Assembly (NCBI GenBank): GCA_020536535.1
Contig: JAHLWZ010000864.1
Location: 1 to 64,000 of the forward strand
Length of the DNA: 64,000 bases
Reading direction: 5' to 3'
Source of the DNA: Pelomyxa schiedti
Taxonomy: Eukaryota; Evosea; Pelobiontida; Pelomyxidae
Shown here: piece by piece, positions 1-9,709 of the stretch
How positions within the stretch are numbered: the first letter of the stretch is position 1
Layout: each line of letters starts with the position of its first letter
The notes under the pieces: model-generated
Databases searched by the model: none
The model's input: only the letters and a program-made list of their open reading frames with translations
Told to the model about the DNA's origin: nothing
Program-made: the position numbers and the translations under genes

Positions 1-69
1 GACAAGGGAGGCGCAGCAATTGCACTCGCCGAAGCGGTGGCAAGAAGGAACATCGCGTGGTGCTTGTGA
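1..69 (+). CDS. possible 3' end of an unidentified gene cut by the window edge
   Basis: An open frame runs from the first base to a TGA at 67-69 (23 codons). Its residues (DKGGAAIALAEAVARR) resemble the end of a leucine-rich-repeat unit of the NLR/ribonuclease-inhibitor type, but one short stretch is not enough to prove it. Nothing coding is convincing from 70 to about 410 apart from A/T-rich sequence. Confidence 0.15.
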   Translation, partial: DKGGAAIALAEAVARRNIAWCL

Positions 70-416
70 ATTTGTTGCATTTCTCCAGTGGCTGTGCAGT
101 TTGCGTTCATGGCAAAAACAGATCTGACCCTGGCTCGTTGCGTTCTCGTATCATTTTTTTTTTGTTTATTGTGTGTTTCGTAACGAAAGTTTGAAGGTTT
201 TGCTTTTTTTAAAAGATACAAGATGCCGTAGGCACAACTGACAACTCAGCACACTGATGGTCACTTGTCCGTGGTGGAGCAACCACAAACCACCGCGGAA
301 TCCCATAATAGAGCTGTTGTTGTTGGTGCAATAGGAAAAACAAACGCAAAAACAAACACAATCACCAAAAGAACAACCCTTTTTCCCCTCCCACCCCAAT
401 CTAATTCCCCAATGTA

Positions 417-532
417 GTCCATTTGATACCAGCAGATCCATCTACCAGAGGCTCATGAATCTTGCAAGGTCAAAGATGCCTTCCTGAGATTCATCAGCCT
501 CTGGTAGATGGATCTGCTGGTATCAAATGGAC
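417..532. repeat. long inverted repeat (hairpin), 37-bp perfect arms
   Basis: Bases 417-453 are the exact reverse complement of 496-532. After one mismatch the pairing resumes for 8 bp (455-462 with 487-494), leaving a loop of about 24 nt. It lies beyond the 3' (integrase) end of the decayed retroelement. The arms do not match the two other hairpins near 5 kb. It could be a fold-back element or an inverted chimera formed during DNA amplification or assembly. Confidence 0.85.
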
Positions 533-665
533 CCTGTGGGGGAATGTTGTTATGGGAGCATCAGCCTTGCCTCGTCATGTGATTGAGGGTACTGGAGGCA
601 GCATCTTCGATGGTTGCATTGTGGTGACAAGGCTTTTTTGTTGTGATATCGGTTGTGATTGGCAA

Positions 666-1600
666 TCACACTAGGGGCTGAGGGGATTGGTCATTGGGAG
701 TTTCCCTTGTTTTTGTTTTCTTCAATTTCCCCTTCCGAGATTTCGAGGAACGTGCCACGTTGGGATCGGGACTCTTGCCTCCGAATCCAACACAAGGCAG
801 CGCAGTGATTGTGCGCGCGGCACGTGGCGACCCATAACTACTAATTCCGGTGCTGGACGATTGAAGGGGTGTTGAGAAACAGACAACTAAGATAAGTTTG
901 ATCTCTCTTATGATCATAAGAGCCTTTGAACTTGACCTCGTAGAGCGTTCCTTCAGTACGAGCTTGTGTGCAACAATTTCCTCAATTTCCTCAATTTGCT
1001 TGTTGTTGACACTTTCCTTGTGGTCCTTTGTCTTCGGCAATAGCGGAGCCTTTGCCGGGTCAACCATAGAATTCTATGGTGTTAGACCAGTAGTTGTACT
1101 CGGTGTTGTATTGTGTGCATAGACAATTGCAGGTATTAGCGAATCCCAATCACCCGCTTTCTTCAGAGCTCTTCGTAGATTGCTGTTGACTTGCTCAACT
1201 CTTCCAATAGTATGTGGGTGATAAGGCGCATTGACATTGTGCACAGTATTCATAAATCCATGTAGTTCTTTGATTATTTCTGCTGTGCTTCTAACGGTTC
1301 CGTCAGTCATCACGATCTGAGAATGATCGGAGTAAAACAATTTCCCAATGCTGTAGGCTTCTTCCCAAACGGTCCAGCATGGTCCCACTGTATACTGTGA
1401 AATATTCTTGGTGCATACATATATCCTGGAGTAGAATGTGATACTGGTTGCTGCAACACATTGCACATTTGCTCCAGACAACTTCGGACTTGCTTATGTA
1501 TGCCACTTACAAGGACTTCACGGAAACTATCTATCCGGTTCCAGAGAATATGTGATATCTTTGCTCATGTGGAACAACAACAGTGACTTGAAACTGTCTC
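666..1600 (-). pseudogene. integrase remnant
   Basis: The frame 1074-1481 contains the second half of a retroviral integrase core: MTDGTVRSTAEII (second catalytic Asp region), PYHPHTIGRVEQVN (catalytic Glu region) and HNTTPSTTTGLTP (end of core). A partial H2C2-type zinc finger (KCAMCCSN) lies in another frame near 1.45 kb. The stretch carrying the first catalytic Asp looks shortened. A one-base loss at about 1070-1078 moves the C-terminal tail (666-1067, basic) to a different frame. Confidence 0.75.
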
Positions 1601-1747
1601 GCTTCCTATCTTTATGTACATGTTTCAACAAATTATCTTCCATGAAATACCAAGGTAGCTTCCACAGAATATCTTCTGAGGGTTTAACTTTACCTTGCAG
1701 ATAATCAATAATGACTTTCAGTTCAGGGTCCTTCTCTTGCATGCCTT

Positions 1748-3095
1748 TCATACTTGCGTCATCGAAAATCTGCACGCAAATATCATGGGATCCTTCACTG
1801 CCTCATCTTCAGTGACTGAATCAGAATTCTCCGAGTTCGTTGGTGCTCGTGAAAGTGCATCGGGAACTACGTTTGTATTCCCCTTTATGTATACGACTTT
1901 CGTAGGTAAGCAACTTTGTAGAGTAATATACCATCTCCATACTCTACTGTTAGGCGGACATGTATCGTTTAACCTTACCAATGCTGCATGATCACAATAA
2001 AGTATCCATGGGTGATTTTCCAGGTATTCTTTGAATCGAACAATTCCACAAACACAGCTAATGCTTCCAATTCCGTAATAGGGTAATTCTGTTCGTATTT
2101 CTTTAGCTTTCCAGCATCCAATGATTCTGTATTCTTTGCTCTTTGGAACTCCCTGCGACAATATAGCAGCGATTCCAGCTTTGGATGCGCCAGTTTCTAA
2201 GTTAAATAGCAAATTCCAGTTTGGGTGTCCTAACATCGATTCTTTGCACAGAGTTTGCTTCAAATCGTTGAATACAATTCTTTCTTTTCTGCCCCATTTC
2301 CAATCTCCAGACATTCTCTTGACCAGAGTATTGGCTCTGATGGCGTAGTCTTTGATGAACATTCTGTGGTATCCAGTCATACCAAGAAATCTTCGTAACT
2401 CATCAGCGTTTCTAGGTTCAGGGTAGTCACGGATTGCGTACATTTTCTCGGGATCTGGTTGTATTCGTCTTGACTAATAATGTGTCCAAGGAAATTAATT
2501 TTATCAAGACAAAATTCGCACTTCGAAGGTTTCAACCTCACTCCAGCTTCATACAAACATTCAAATACTTCTTCCAGATGTTTCACATGATCCTCGAATG
2601 TATGTGAAAATATGATGATGTCATCAATGTAAGCTAAAACGCTAAAACATATTGCTTTCCAGAAAATACTTGTGACATTCCTCGTTGGTAAGTTGGGCCA
2701 GCATTTACCAAACCAAATGGCATTCTTACCATCTCCAGGTGCCCTAATGCACAACTGAAAGCAGTTTTAAGTATGTCTTCCTCTTTCATTTTCACTTGTC
2801 AATAGCCACTGAATGCGTCTAGCTTTGACCAAAATCTGTTCTCTCCTAGCAGATGCGTTGTACTCATGATATCGGGCATAGGAAATCCATCCTTGACAGT
2901 GATTGTGTTGAGGCGCCGATAATCAACACAAAATCGAATTGAACGTCTTTCTTCACAAGAACGACAGGTGCTGAGTATGGACTATTGCTTTATCTAGCCA
3001 CACCCGCATCAAGTAATTTCTGTGCTTCTTCTGTCTCCTTCTCACCCTTCTCAGGATTCACTGTGTCTCTTCACATTGATGGGTACATCGTATGT
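1748..3095 (-). pseudogene. reverse transcriptase - RNase H remnant
   Basis: RT motifs are spread over three frames: a SNSPYSAPVVLVKK segment near 2.97-3.0 kb, the polymerase box LAYIDDIIIFS (YxDD) near 2.6 kb, and the thumb/RNase H junction (PRNADELRRFLGMTGYHRMF) near 2.4 kb. RNase H continues to about 1.95 kb (LYCDHAAL, then GNTNVVPDALSR, typical of the gypsy RNase H end). TAA and TGA stops interrupt the RT core at conserved positions, and the frame changes near 2.45 kb. The element relics would have encoded cDNA synthesis; this copy cannot do so as it stands. Confidence 0.8.
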
Positions 3096-4144
3096 CAACT
3101 TGATCTCGTGTTCAACTCCCTTAATTTCTCTGAATTCTTGCTGTTACCGCGAAAACTTTGCGATAAGCCATTGAGGAGTTTCAACAGCTTATGTCTCTGA
3201 TGCTCATCCAAATGTGATCCGATCTTCCAATCGTTTATCGGTTCTCTAGGTACTGTATTTTCACCTTTCTTGTTAATGTTAATCTCATAAACCGCAAGTG
3301 ATCCTACTCGTTTCCAGCTTCCATTACCTCTTGGCTGGGATTTCCACTTGAGGGCCACATCCTTAGCACTTCCAACCTGTGCTATCCCTTGTACAGTCGA
3401 ATAGGAGCTTCCCTTGTTAGCAACTTCGATTGCAAAACTTCTAGTCTCCGGTATGGTATACAGAGCAGATTGTGCACATATACCATGTATGATTCCTTCT
3501 TTACACTTCTCAACAAGTAATAATTCTCCAGGATGTAATCCGACTGGTAGATTGACTTCAATCTTCATAGTAGTCCAGCCTGGGATTGTCAAATCGTTGG
3601 CCGATACTATCCTCTTGGTGGTTCTATTCTTCGTGAGTAAATGTACTTTCTTTCCACCTTGCCATCTAAACGAATTACAAGAATGCAAGATGTCTCCTTT
3701 GTATGTTGTAGTGGCATCACAGCCCAGTAAAACTATATCCTTCAGTCCTCTGGTCACTGTAAAAGTTACAATGTACCTTGCATTTCCGATTTCTACCGGA
3801 GAATCGATTCGTTCCCAGAATTCCAGTAATGTGTCATTGATAGCTTCAGCTTTTGCAATACTAGGCATTTGGGTGACTTGCTTCTCAGGTGCAATTCTTT
3901 CCAATGCATCTTCACTAATAACAGAAATAGTAGAGCATGAATCAATCATGATAGTGATGGGCTTATCATTGACTTTTCCCCTCAAAGTGGACAACCAAGT
4001 GCCCAACTTACTACCAAATGCGTGCGTGCTTGCCTTGGCGTCAGAGTTGGCAGCTGTAGATGGAGGAATTGTCTCCACAGTTACGTAGGCTACAAGTTTT
4101 GGCGGAACCTGTGCCGCTACCTGACTAGCTACCAGAGCTTTCAT
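3095..4144 (-). pseudogene. retroelement aspartic protease and pol N-terminus
   Basis: A 349-codon frame. Around residue 70 the sequence ITIMIDSCSTISVIS matches the retropepsin active-site strand, but the third residue of the D-S/T-G triad is Cys instead of Gly. A second protease signature follows (DIVLLGCD, the usual hydrophobic-LG-x-D strand). The rest is a spacer that would lead into reverse transcriptase. The frame stops at 3095, before the RT core, which continues in other frames. The first ATG overlaps the end of gag by 20 nt. Gly to Cys in the active site plus the downstream frame breaks suggest an inactive copy. Confidence 0.7.
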
Positions 4145-4720
4145 TCACGTCGGTTTGCTCTTCTTCATCGTTATCTCCTAATCCATATACTCTAGGCTTA
4201 GTACAATCGCTCCACTTGTGACCATATCCTCCACAGTTATGACATTTGATGTGACCATTTCCAAAATGAGATGTCTTCGACGATGAATCAAATGTGGTGT
4301 GCTTGGTTCGTGGATAGTGGCGACTTCCTGATGTGCTAGCGCTAGTTGGGGTACTAGTAGTTGAGGGAGAATGGTGAGATGTGCTTCCAGATGACTGATT
4401 TGAACGGTGTTCGTTATGGCGATTGTTCTGATGGTAAATATCCCTGATCATTGTATGTCGTGTGAATCCCAACCTGTTGTAGTGTCTGGATGTCACTGCC
4501 GTGAGGTAATACTTCCCATACAATGCATTTACGAACATCTTCACTTTCGTATCTTCATCCAGTGGAGCTCTCAATCTTGCCACTTCTTTCTGAAATTTAC
4601 TTCCAAAGTCTACAATCTTTGTCTCTTATTCCCCAGGTGTTTCCGAAAACTCCACCATACAACGTTCGTAATAACGACTTTGCTTTTCCTTCACAAGACC
4701 AAAAAAACTCAAACGCAACA
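4125..4720 (-). pseudogene. gag remnant with CCHC zinc knuckle
   Basis: The C-terminal gag frame (4125-4583, extending upstream through a stop near 4627) carries a Ser/Thr/His-rich linker followed by a retroviral-type zinc knuckle, CHNCGGYGHKWSDC (C-x2-C-x4-H-x4-C), which would bind element RNA. Upstream residues such as VARLRAPLDEDTKVKMFVNAL look like the conserved end of a gypsy gag capsid domain. An in-frame TAA separates this from the preceding gag residues. The frame ends with TAG at 4125 and overlaps the protease frame by about 20 nt, offset by -1, the arrangement normally used for programmed gag-pol frameshifting. Confidence 0.75.
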
Positions 4721-4907
4721 AGACTTAATCGACACTGCCAATTCGGCAACCGCAGCAAGCCATTTTTGGAGTCCAGTCGCGCAGTTGTCCAACGGGGGAG
4801 TATAAAAGCCGAAAAGAAACAGAATGGCCATTTTTTTTAAAAAAAAAACAACACTCAAACCAAACAAGAGCGTCAAATCTTTATGTACCTGTCGTACATC
4901 TACGTGT

Positions 4908-5066
4908 TCGAGGCACAAGGTTAACGGTTTGCGACTAAGCGCAAAAAGTGGGGCTGTTCTACCCAAGCGCCGTATTATTGTGCGATGTCCACCCTATAAT
5001 ACGGCGCTTGGGTAGAACAGCCCCACTTTTTGCGCTTAGTCGCAAACCGTTAACCTTGTGCCTCGA
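4908..5066. repeat. long perfect inverted repeat, 71-bp arms, 17-nt loop
   Basis: Bases 4908-4978 are an exact reverse complement of 4996-5066; only 17 nt (4979-4995) separate the arms. Extruded or transcribed it would form an extremely stable hairpin. It sits just upstream of the gag remnant. The arms contain no transposase frame and no obvious target-site duplication outside them. A fold-back transposon end, a regulatory hairpin or an inverted chimeric artefact of library amplification are all possible; perfect identity argues for recent origin or artefact. Confidence 0.92.
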
Positions 5067-5270
5067 GCCCTTTTTTGGTTTTCTTTTTTCTCCTCCCTTG
5101 TTCCGTATGTCGGTGTCGCAGCGTTGTCGCTGTCGCTGTCGTCGTCGTTGGCTGCCTCACATTTTTCTTTAATTATTTCTTGTTAGGCTTGGGAAAGATG
5201 AGTCAACCGAAGAGGTGCATGTAGTCACGGAATACGCCATCCTAGGTCCTCGGGTGGACACGGCGACAGC

Positions 5271-5356
5271 TGCAAGATCACGAACATAAACTTTGTTCTG
5301 GCCTTCTTGGGACATCCCAATAAGGCCAGAACAAAGTTTATGTTTGTGATCTTGCA
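5271..5356. repeat. near-perfect 86-nt palindrome
   Basis: Bases 5271-5305 pair with 5322-5356 with a single mismatch, and the intervening bases 5307-5312 and 5315-5320 also pair, leaving a 2-nt tip. The whole 86 nt is therefore essentially one hairpin. It lies about 200 bp beyond the 71-bp-arm hairpin and has an unrelated sequence. Confidence 0.88.
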
Positions 5357-5531
5357 TGAGTTGGTTTGGTTCTAACTTGTTTAAAAAGCATGCCCATTCT
5401 GAATCCAACTCAAAGAAGCACTACCATTGAGAGCCACAACCCAAAATGATTGCCCCCACACTATTGATACTATCAAAAATTTCAATTAGTCCATTCCAAT
5501 TCCTTCCCACTCTTCAAACAACACTGTCGTT

Positions 5532-5770
5532 TTATTCTAGCACGTTAGGGTCGACGGCTTTGCCTTCCTTGAGTGGGATAATGATGTGAGATGCATTTCG
5601 AGCTTGTGTGACCATCGTTTTCACCAAGTGTCTGAGGTTGGACACACCGTGGAAGGTATGTACCTGTGTGGTTGTGAATTGTGGGAGAATGTGCGAAAAA
5701 ATGAAAGTCAGGTCAGACCTTTCCATCATCCAGCGAGATTTGGAAGGAAGCTTTTCCCGGTATTAGTCTC
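5532..5770 (-). CDS. unidentified exon (3' end of a gene)
   Basis: A minus-strand frame of about 70 codons ends at a TAG at 5532 (last residues GKAVDPNVLE). Upstream of 5770 the frame is preceded by T/A-rich sequence that could hold an acceptor site. The composition looks coding (balanced, hydrophobic blocks such as LTFIFSHILPQF), but I recognise no family. It may be a 3' exon of the coiled-coil gene that starts at 7458, or a separate gene. Confidence 0.3.
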
Positions 5771-5971
5771 AATTTCACCTTTTTTCTCCCTTAATGATGT
5801 AACAGCATGTTTCTACGTACTTGGTTTACAGACAAAATTGCCTTTAGAGGGCATGTGATATGACTTCCACCAGTAATTAATGCTTCAAAGCATAAATAAC
5901 CTGGTGTGAAACATGTTAATACTGGATTGTTAAGGAAGGCTTACTTTGACTGAGGTATAAATATCCGGGAT

Positions 5972-7458
5972 TCATTCCATAGGAACAAGAAAAATCTGAA
6001 TGTTCTCAGTACACAACTGAAAAGCAGGAAATTACAATCAATAAGTAGCTCGGTTGCTGGAAGGTCCGGGAACCGGTCGTGAAAATCCTTAGTGTTTTAG
6101 TGTCCAGATTTTGGCCGGAAACTCTTACTTTATCTCTTGATAGGTCTTTTTTTGACCTTGTACTCTGAACCATAGTTTGTGTCTCTTCAAGCTTAGTTCG
6201 AAGAGAAGAGACTTCGGTGTGGAATTGGGCATTTTGTTGCATGAGGGCAGTTATAGTGGTTTGTGCAGTGCCGAGTTCTTCAGCCAACCGCTGCTGTTGT
6301 TCATGCGATGATGCAAGCTGTTTCTCTAAAGCTCCACGGTCGGCTTCCATACCCTGCAACCCTGGGGAGTGTCAAGTGGCATTGGAAATTTCATAACAAT
6401 ACGTGTTTCAAGTTGTCGTTTTGGTTCTATATCAACTTTGAGTCGCTCCAATTCGTTCTGCGAAGCACTCAACTGCTGCTTTGTTGATTCAAGTATGGCT
6501 CTGGATGCATTGAGGCCGGCGGTGGCCTCATCTAAGAGCACCTGCTTTGCACCAAGACTGGAGTGAATGCCTTGAATTTGTTGTTCACATGACACATATC
6601 GCGAATTGAGAGGGTTAAGGTTCATTTCGTATTCTGCGCGCATGCGTTGAAGTGATTGTTCCAGTTCTTGGGATCTCAGTTGGACTTGTTTTATGTCTTC
6701 AGTGCTCTGACTGCTTGAATCGGCTTGTGTGATGTTCGTTGTGCTGGGATTGCATTGGAGAGCTCCGAGCACCTCAGCAGGTGTGGAGATATTACTTAGC
6801 GGAGTTGGTGGTGGTGTGAGACTCAATGGGGGAGTTGTTTGGCATGAAGGAGTTGGTGGTTGAGGGGGTGAAACTGGTGGTGTGCCAAACTCCGGTAATG
6901 GACCATTTCTTGGAATTGATGAATCGCTCAGATTAGGTGTGGGTATCCGGGAAATAAGAGCTTCAGAACCCAGGTGCGGAGGTGTTGGTGTGGTTGGGAG
7001 GGCTGAAGAAGTCATAGATGGTGCTTGATTGGAAGAACGATAGCGCTGCAGTAGAAAAAGTTTGTTTCTGGAATCCTGCAAACTAAAAAGTGTGATATGG
7101 GTTTACCTCGAGAGTTGCATTGAGGTCTCTTATGTGCCTTTTATTTTTGGCGTTATTTGCTCTCTCCTGTTCTAAATCAAACTTGATTTTGTCAACCTCA
7201 GCAGAAAGTTTTTGTTTGTCTGCAAAACCACCAATTAACAGTTATTCTAGAAAGCATTACTTACTCACTCAGAATGAGTTCCTTAATATCCGTGGGTACA
7301 TTAGCATTAGGTTGTGATTCCTTCAACAGCTTCACTTGCATCTTTGAAAACAATTGTTAATCCCTCACCACCACTTTCAGAGGGAAACAAACCCTTAGTG
7401 CGTCAATCTCAGCATTTTTGTCAGTCAGTTCATCCCTCAGTCTTCCACCCCCAGACAT
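5972..7458 (-). CDS. coiled-coil protein with Pro-rich centre, function unknown
   Basis: The first exon (7393-7458) begins MSGGGRLRDELTDKNAEIDALR and is followed by a GT-AG intron. Exon 2 starts at 7341 (MQVKLLKESQPN), and exon 3 is strongly coiled-coil (SAEVDKIKFDLEQERANN). Exon 4 (to about 6330) has a Pro/Ser/Thr-rich stretch of about 100 residues, then a long heptad-rich segment (LRSQELEQSLQRMRAEYEMN). The final coiled coil (QLASSHEQQQRLAEELG) reaches about 6135, and a spliced tail may end at a TGA near 5972. This looks like a filamentous scaffold or tether; no catalytic motif is visible. It is divergent with the RUS-family gene, with 215 bp between start codons. The 3' boundary is uncertain. 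Confidence 0.6.
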
Positions 7459-7673
7459 CACCGCGAAAGTGCTAACACTACAGTTGAAATTGATCGAGGG
7501 AGTTATGATCACTGATGCTCATCAGTTCTCAGACTTTGCTTTTCTCCCTCCACAGGTTTCAAATGGGGCCCAGCCACGTCCAACAGGCCACGTGGCCCCC
7601 AACTTGGTCTCCGACGCTTCAAGAGGCGCACACAGAAAAAAAAAAAACCAAGGAAAATACAGAATCACAAGAG
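7459..7673. promoter_or_regulatory. shared intergenic promoter region, coiled-coil gene / RUS gene
   Basis: These 215 bp separate two start codons pointing away from each other, so they must contain both promoters and both 5' UTRs unless upstream non-coding exons exist. I see no clear TATA box; a run of A (7637-7647) lies close to the RUS start. Confidence 0.4.
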
Positions 7674-9500
7674 ATGCAAGCTTGGGACCAAAGAAACGGC
7701 GTAGCGTATCACGAGGTTCGGCTACCACGTGAAATCCACTTTTTTTTTAACAAGCATGTTCATAAGGTAGTGCGCGGCGACGACGGCGTTACGCGCCTGC
7801 GGCCCTGGTCATCGTCCTTTGCAGTTGACAAACCCGCAGCCGCAGCGGCCAGCTCCAACAAAGGCAGCCGCAACGGAGAAACCAGCATTGTGGGACCGTG
7901 CGCGGCGGCGGCGTGGGCGGCGTGGGCGTGGGTTGTGCGGGGCCTCTCGTCGGTGTTCCTGCCGGCTGGGTACCCTCGGTCGGTGAGCGGGGACTACATG
8001 GCGTACCAGAAGTGGGACACGCTGCAGGCGCTGTGCTCGTCGCTGTCGGGGCTGCTGGCCACCAAGGCGGTGCTCACGGGGGTGGGCGTGGGCAACGCGG
8101 AGGCCACCCCCGCCGCGGCTACTGTGCAGTGGATTGTGCGAGGCATGTACCTACCTTCCCCCCTATTTGGGCATTATGGGTGTTGTTGTACGTATTATTA
8201 TTTGTTTGTATTTATCCTCTGGAGGTTGTAGTCCCCAGAGGATTCTTTCATTGGTAAATATGTAAGGAAATGAGAATGGGGAGGAAAAGGGGGAGTTGAT
8301 TGGTTTTTTCATTTACGTCTGACTCTTTTTGTGTGAAGATATGTCTGGGATGGTGAGCAGGATTGTATTTGCTTGGATGAAGGGAACGGCGTTGGATACC
8401 AATGCAAAGTCTTGGCGGTTTGTTTTTCATCACAACATAGTTCTTCTTTACCCACCAAACTCCAATTCACTTTTAGCTTTGTAGCAGATATATTAAATGA
8501 CATGGCTATGATGGTCGAACTCCTTTCTCCTCTTATGCCCTCTATTTTTCTTCCCCTTACGTGCTTTGCCTGTGTTATGCGTGCCATCGTTGGAGTCGCA
8601 GGAGGTGCCACAAGATCAGCTGTTACTATGCATCAGGTATTCATCACGTGTCTACTGTGTACACTTACCCTTATAGGCAAGAAGAGGCAATCTTGGTGAT
8701 GTATGTGCAAAAGATGCAAGCCAAGAAACTGCAGTCAATTTGATTGGTTTCCTTCCTCTTATTTAATAGCTTTCTTACATTAAAAAGGTCTCGCATTAGG
8801 AGTGCCTCTTATTCGATTCGTTGAGGATAAAATGATTGCAACGTGGCTAATCTTTCTTTGCCTTACATTTTTGCACCTGCTGTTCAACTATTGCGCTGTG
8901 AAGTCCATTGTCATGGATACACTCAACGAGCAACGTGCGTCAATCCTCATCCAGCACTTTCTTGAAACAGGTTTTGTTCCCACCATTTCTGTTTTCATTC
9001 ACTGATCTGGTATTTCCGCAGGAGATGTACTGACTCCCAAGGCCGTAGCTGAAAAAGAGAGAATACTTGACTTGGCTTCATTCTACCCAAGTGTTGTCAT
9101 TGGAGTATCCCTATCTGAACTGTGCCCTACTGGTGATCATCAGCTCTCGGTTTTACTGCACAAAGGTGCCGCACAGGGCTACATGGCGAACTTGAGCACT
9201 CTCAAGTGGGGATTTGGATTCTTCAAGTACCCAGTTGTTGTCCTTGCATTGTGTGATGGGGCCGGAGGAGACCAGCTTCTTCGCGGTATGTTCCATGCAC
9301 ACTGTGTGCCTCTATCTCTGCGGAGGGGACTGAATGGCTGGTCTGCTATTGTGACTGCACATGATACTACTCAAGAGAAGTACCAGTCATTCATGGAAGG
9401 AATGAAGTCCTCAGGCTGGAAGCAGCCCTGCCCTCTGCTTGAAACGGTGGTGGAATCCGTTCAGTGGAGAGTTCATTATGGGAAAAACAAAATGGATTGA
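7674..9500 (+). CDS. RUS-family (DUF647) membrane protein
   Basis: Model: 7674-8142, 8339-8417, 8477-8636, 8677-8746, 8788-8971, 9022-9500. The spliced product follows the RUS/C16orf58 family along its length: GYPRSVSGDYMAYQKWDTLQ, then GLLATKAVLTGVGVG, then FVADILNDMAMMVELLSPL, then GNLGDVCAKDASQETAVN, and a hydrophobic block with FLCLTFLHLLFNYCAVKSI. RUS1/RUS2 act in plant plastids in UV-B and auxin responses; animal relatives are poorly characterised membrane proteins. The first exon is very GC-rich (7780-8130). The first intron must start with GC (GAG|GCATGT) to keep the conserved frame; the other introns are GT-AG. I chose the ATG at 7674 because VAYHEVR follows soon after; an in-frame upstream ATG (7563) exists. 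Stop TGA 9498-9500. Confidence 0.88.
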
Positions 9501-9709
9501 TTGATTGACACCCCGCCTGGAAAGATGTCATGTTAAATTGTTTTATTTTAAAAAAGAAAGAGCAACCTTGTTTTATGAACCAAAACTAAAATGCCAAAAT
9601 GGAGGCAGTAAGTGCCTGCGGGGCAGATCTTGCATAACAAGGCACATAATTCATATTTGACAAAAAAACAAACAACAGACGCTGTGCACCTCATTCTCTT
9701 GACCGCGTG

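Larger units (their letters stand above)
666..4720 (-). mobile_element. decayed Ty3/gypsy-type LTR retroelement (gag-pol remnants, no LTRs seen)
   Basis: Reading the minus strand from about 4.7 kb down, the domains come in Ty3/gypsy order: gag with a CCHC knuckle, aspartic protease, reverse transcriptase, RNase H, integrase. Integrase after RNase H is the gypsy rather than copia order. The coding sequence is interrupted by in-frame stops in gag and RT and by single-base shifts near the integrase C-terminus, so this copy should not be functional. I compared the flanks (1-660 and 4.8-5.5 kb) by eye and found no direct repeat that could be an LTR pair; the flanks instead contain hairpins. The element may be a truncated insertion whose LTRs were lost. 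Confidence 0.85.

Noticed and set aside
2785-2830. TGA at a conserved Trp position in the reverse transcriptase, suggesting TGA = Trp
   Set aside because: RUS, RING, G-alpha and the RECQL4 end all terminate at TGA at the expected place, and a TAA also interrupts the same RT; this is decay.
1-5560. LTR pair around the retroelement
   Set aside because: Compared both flanks by eye; only unrelated hairpins are present, no direct repeat with TG...CA ends.
8215-8246. Small hairpin (ATCCTCTGG...CCAGAGGAT) as a terminator or riboswitch
   Set aside because: Lies inside the first RUS intron, stem about 10 bp; such short stems are expected by chance in 64 kb.
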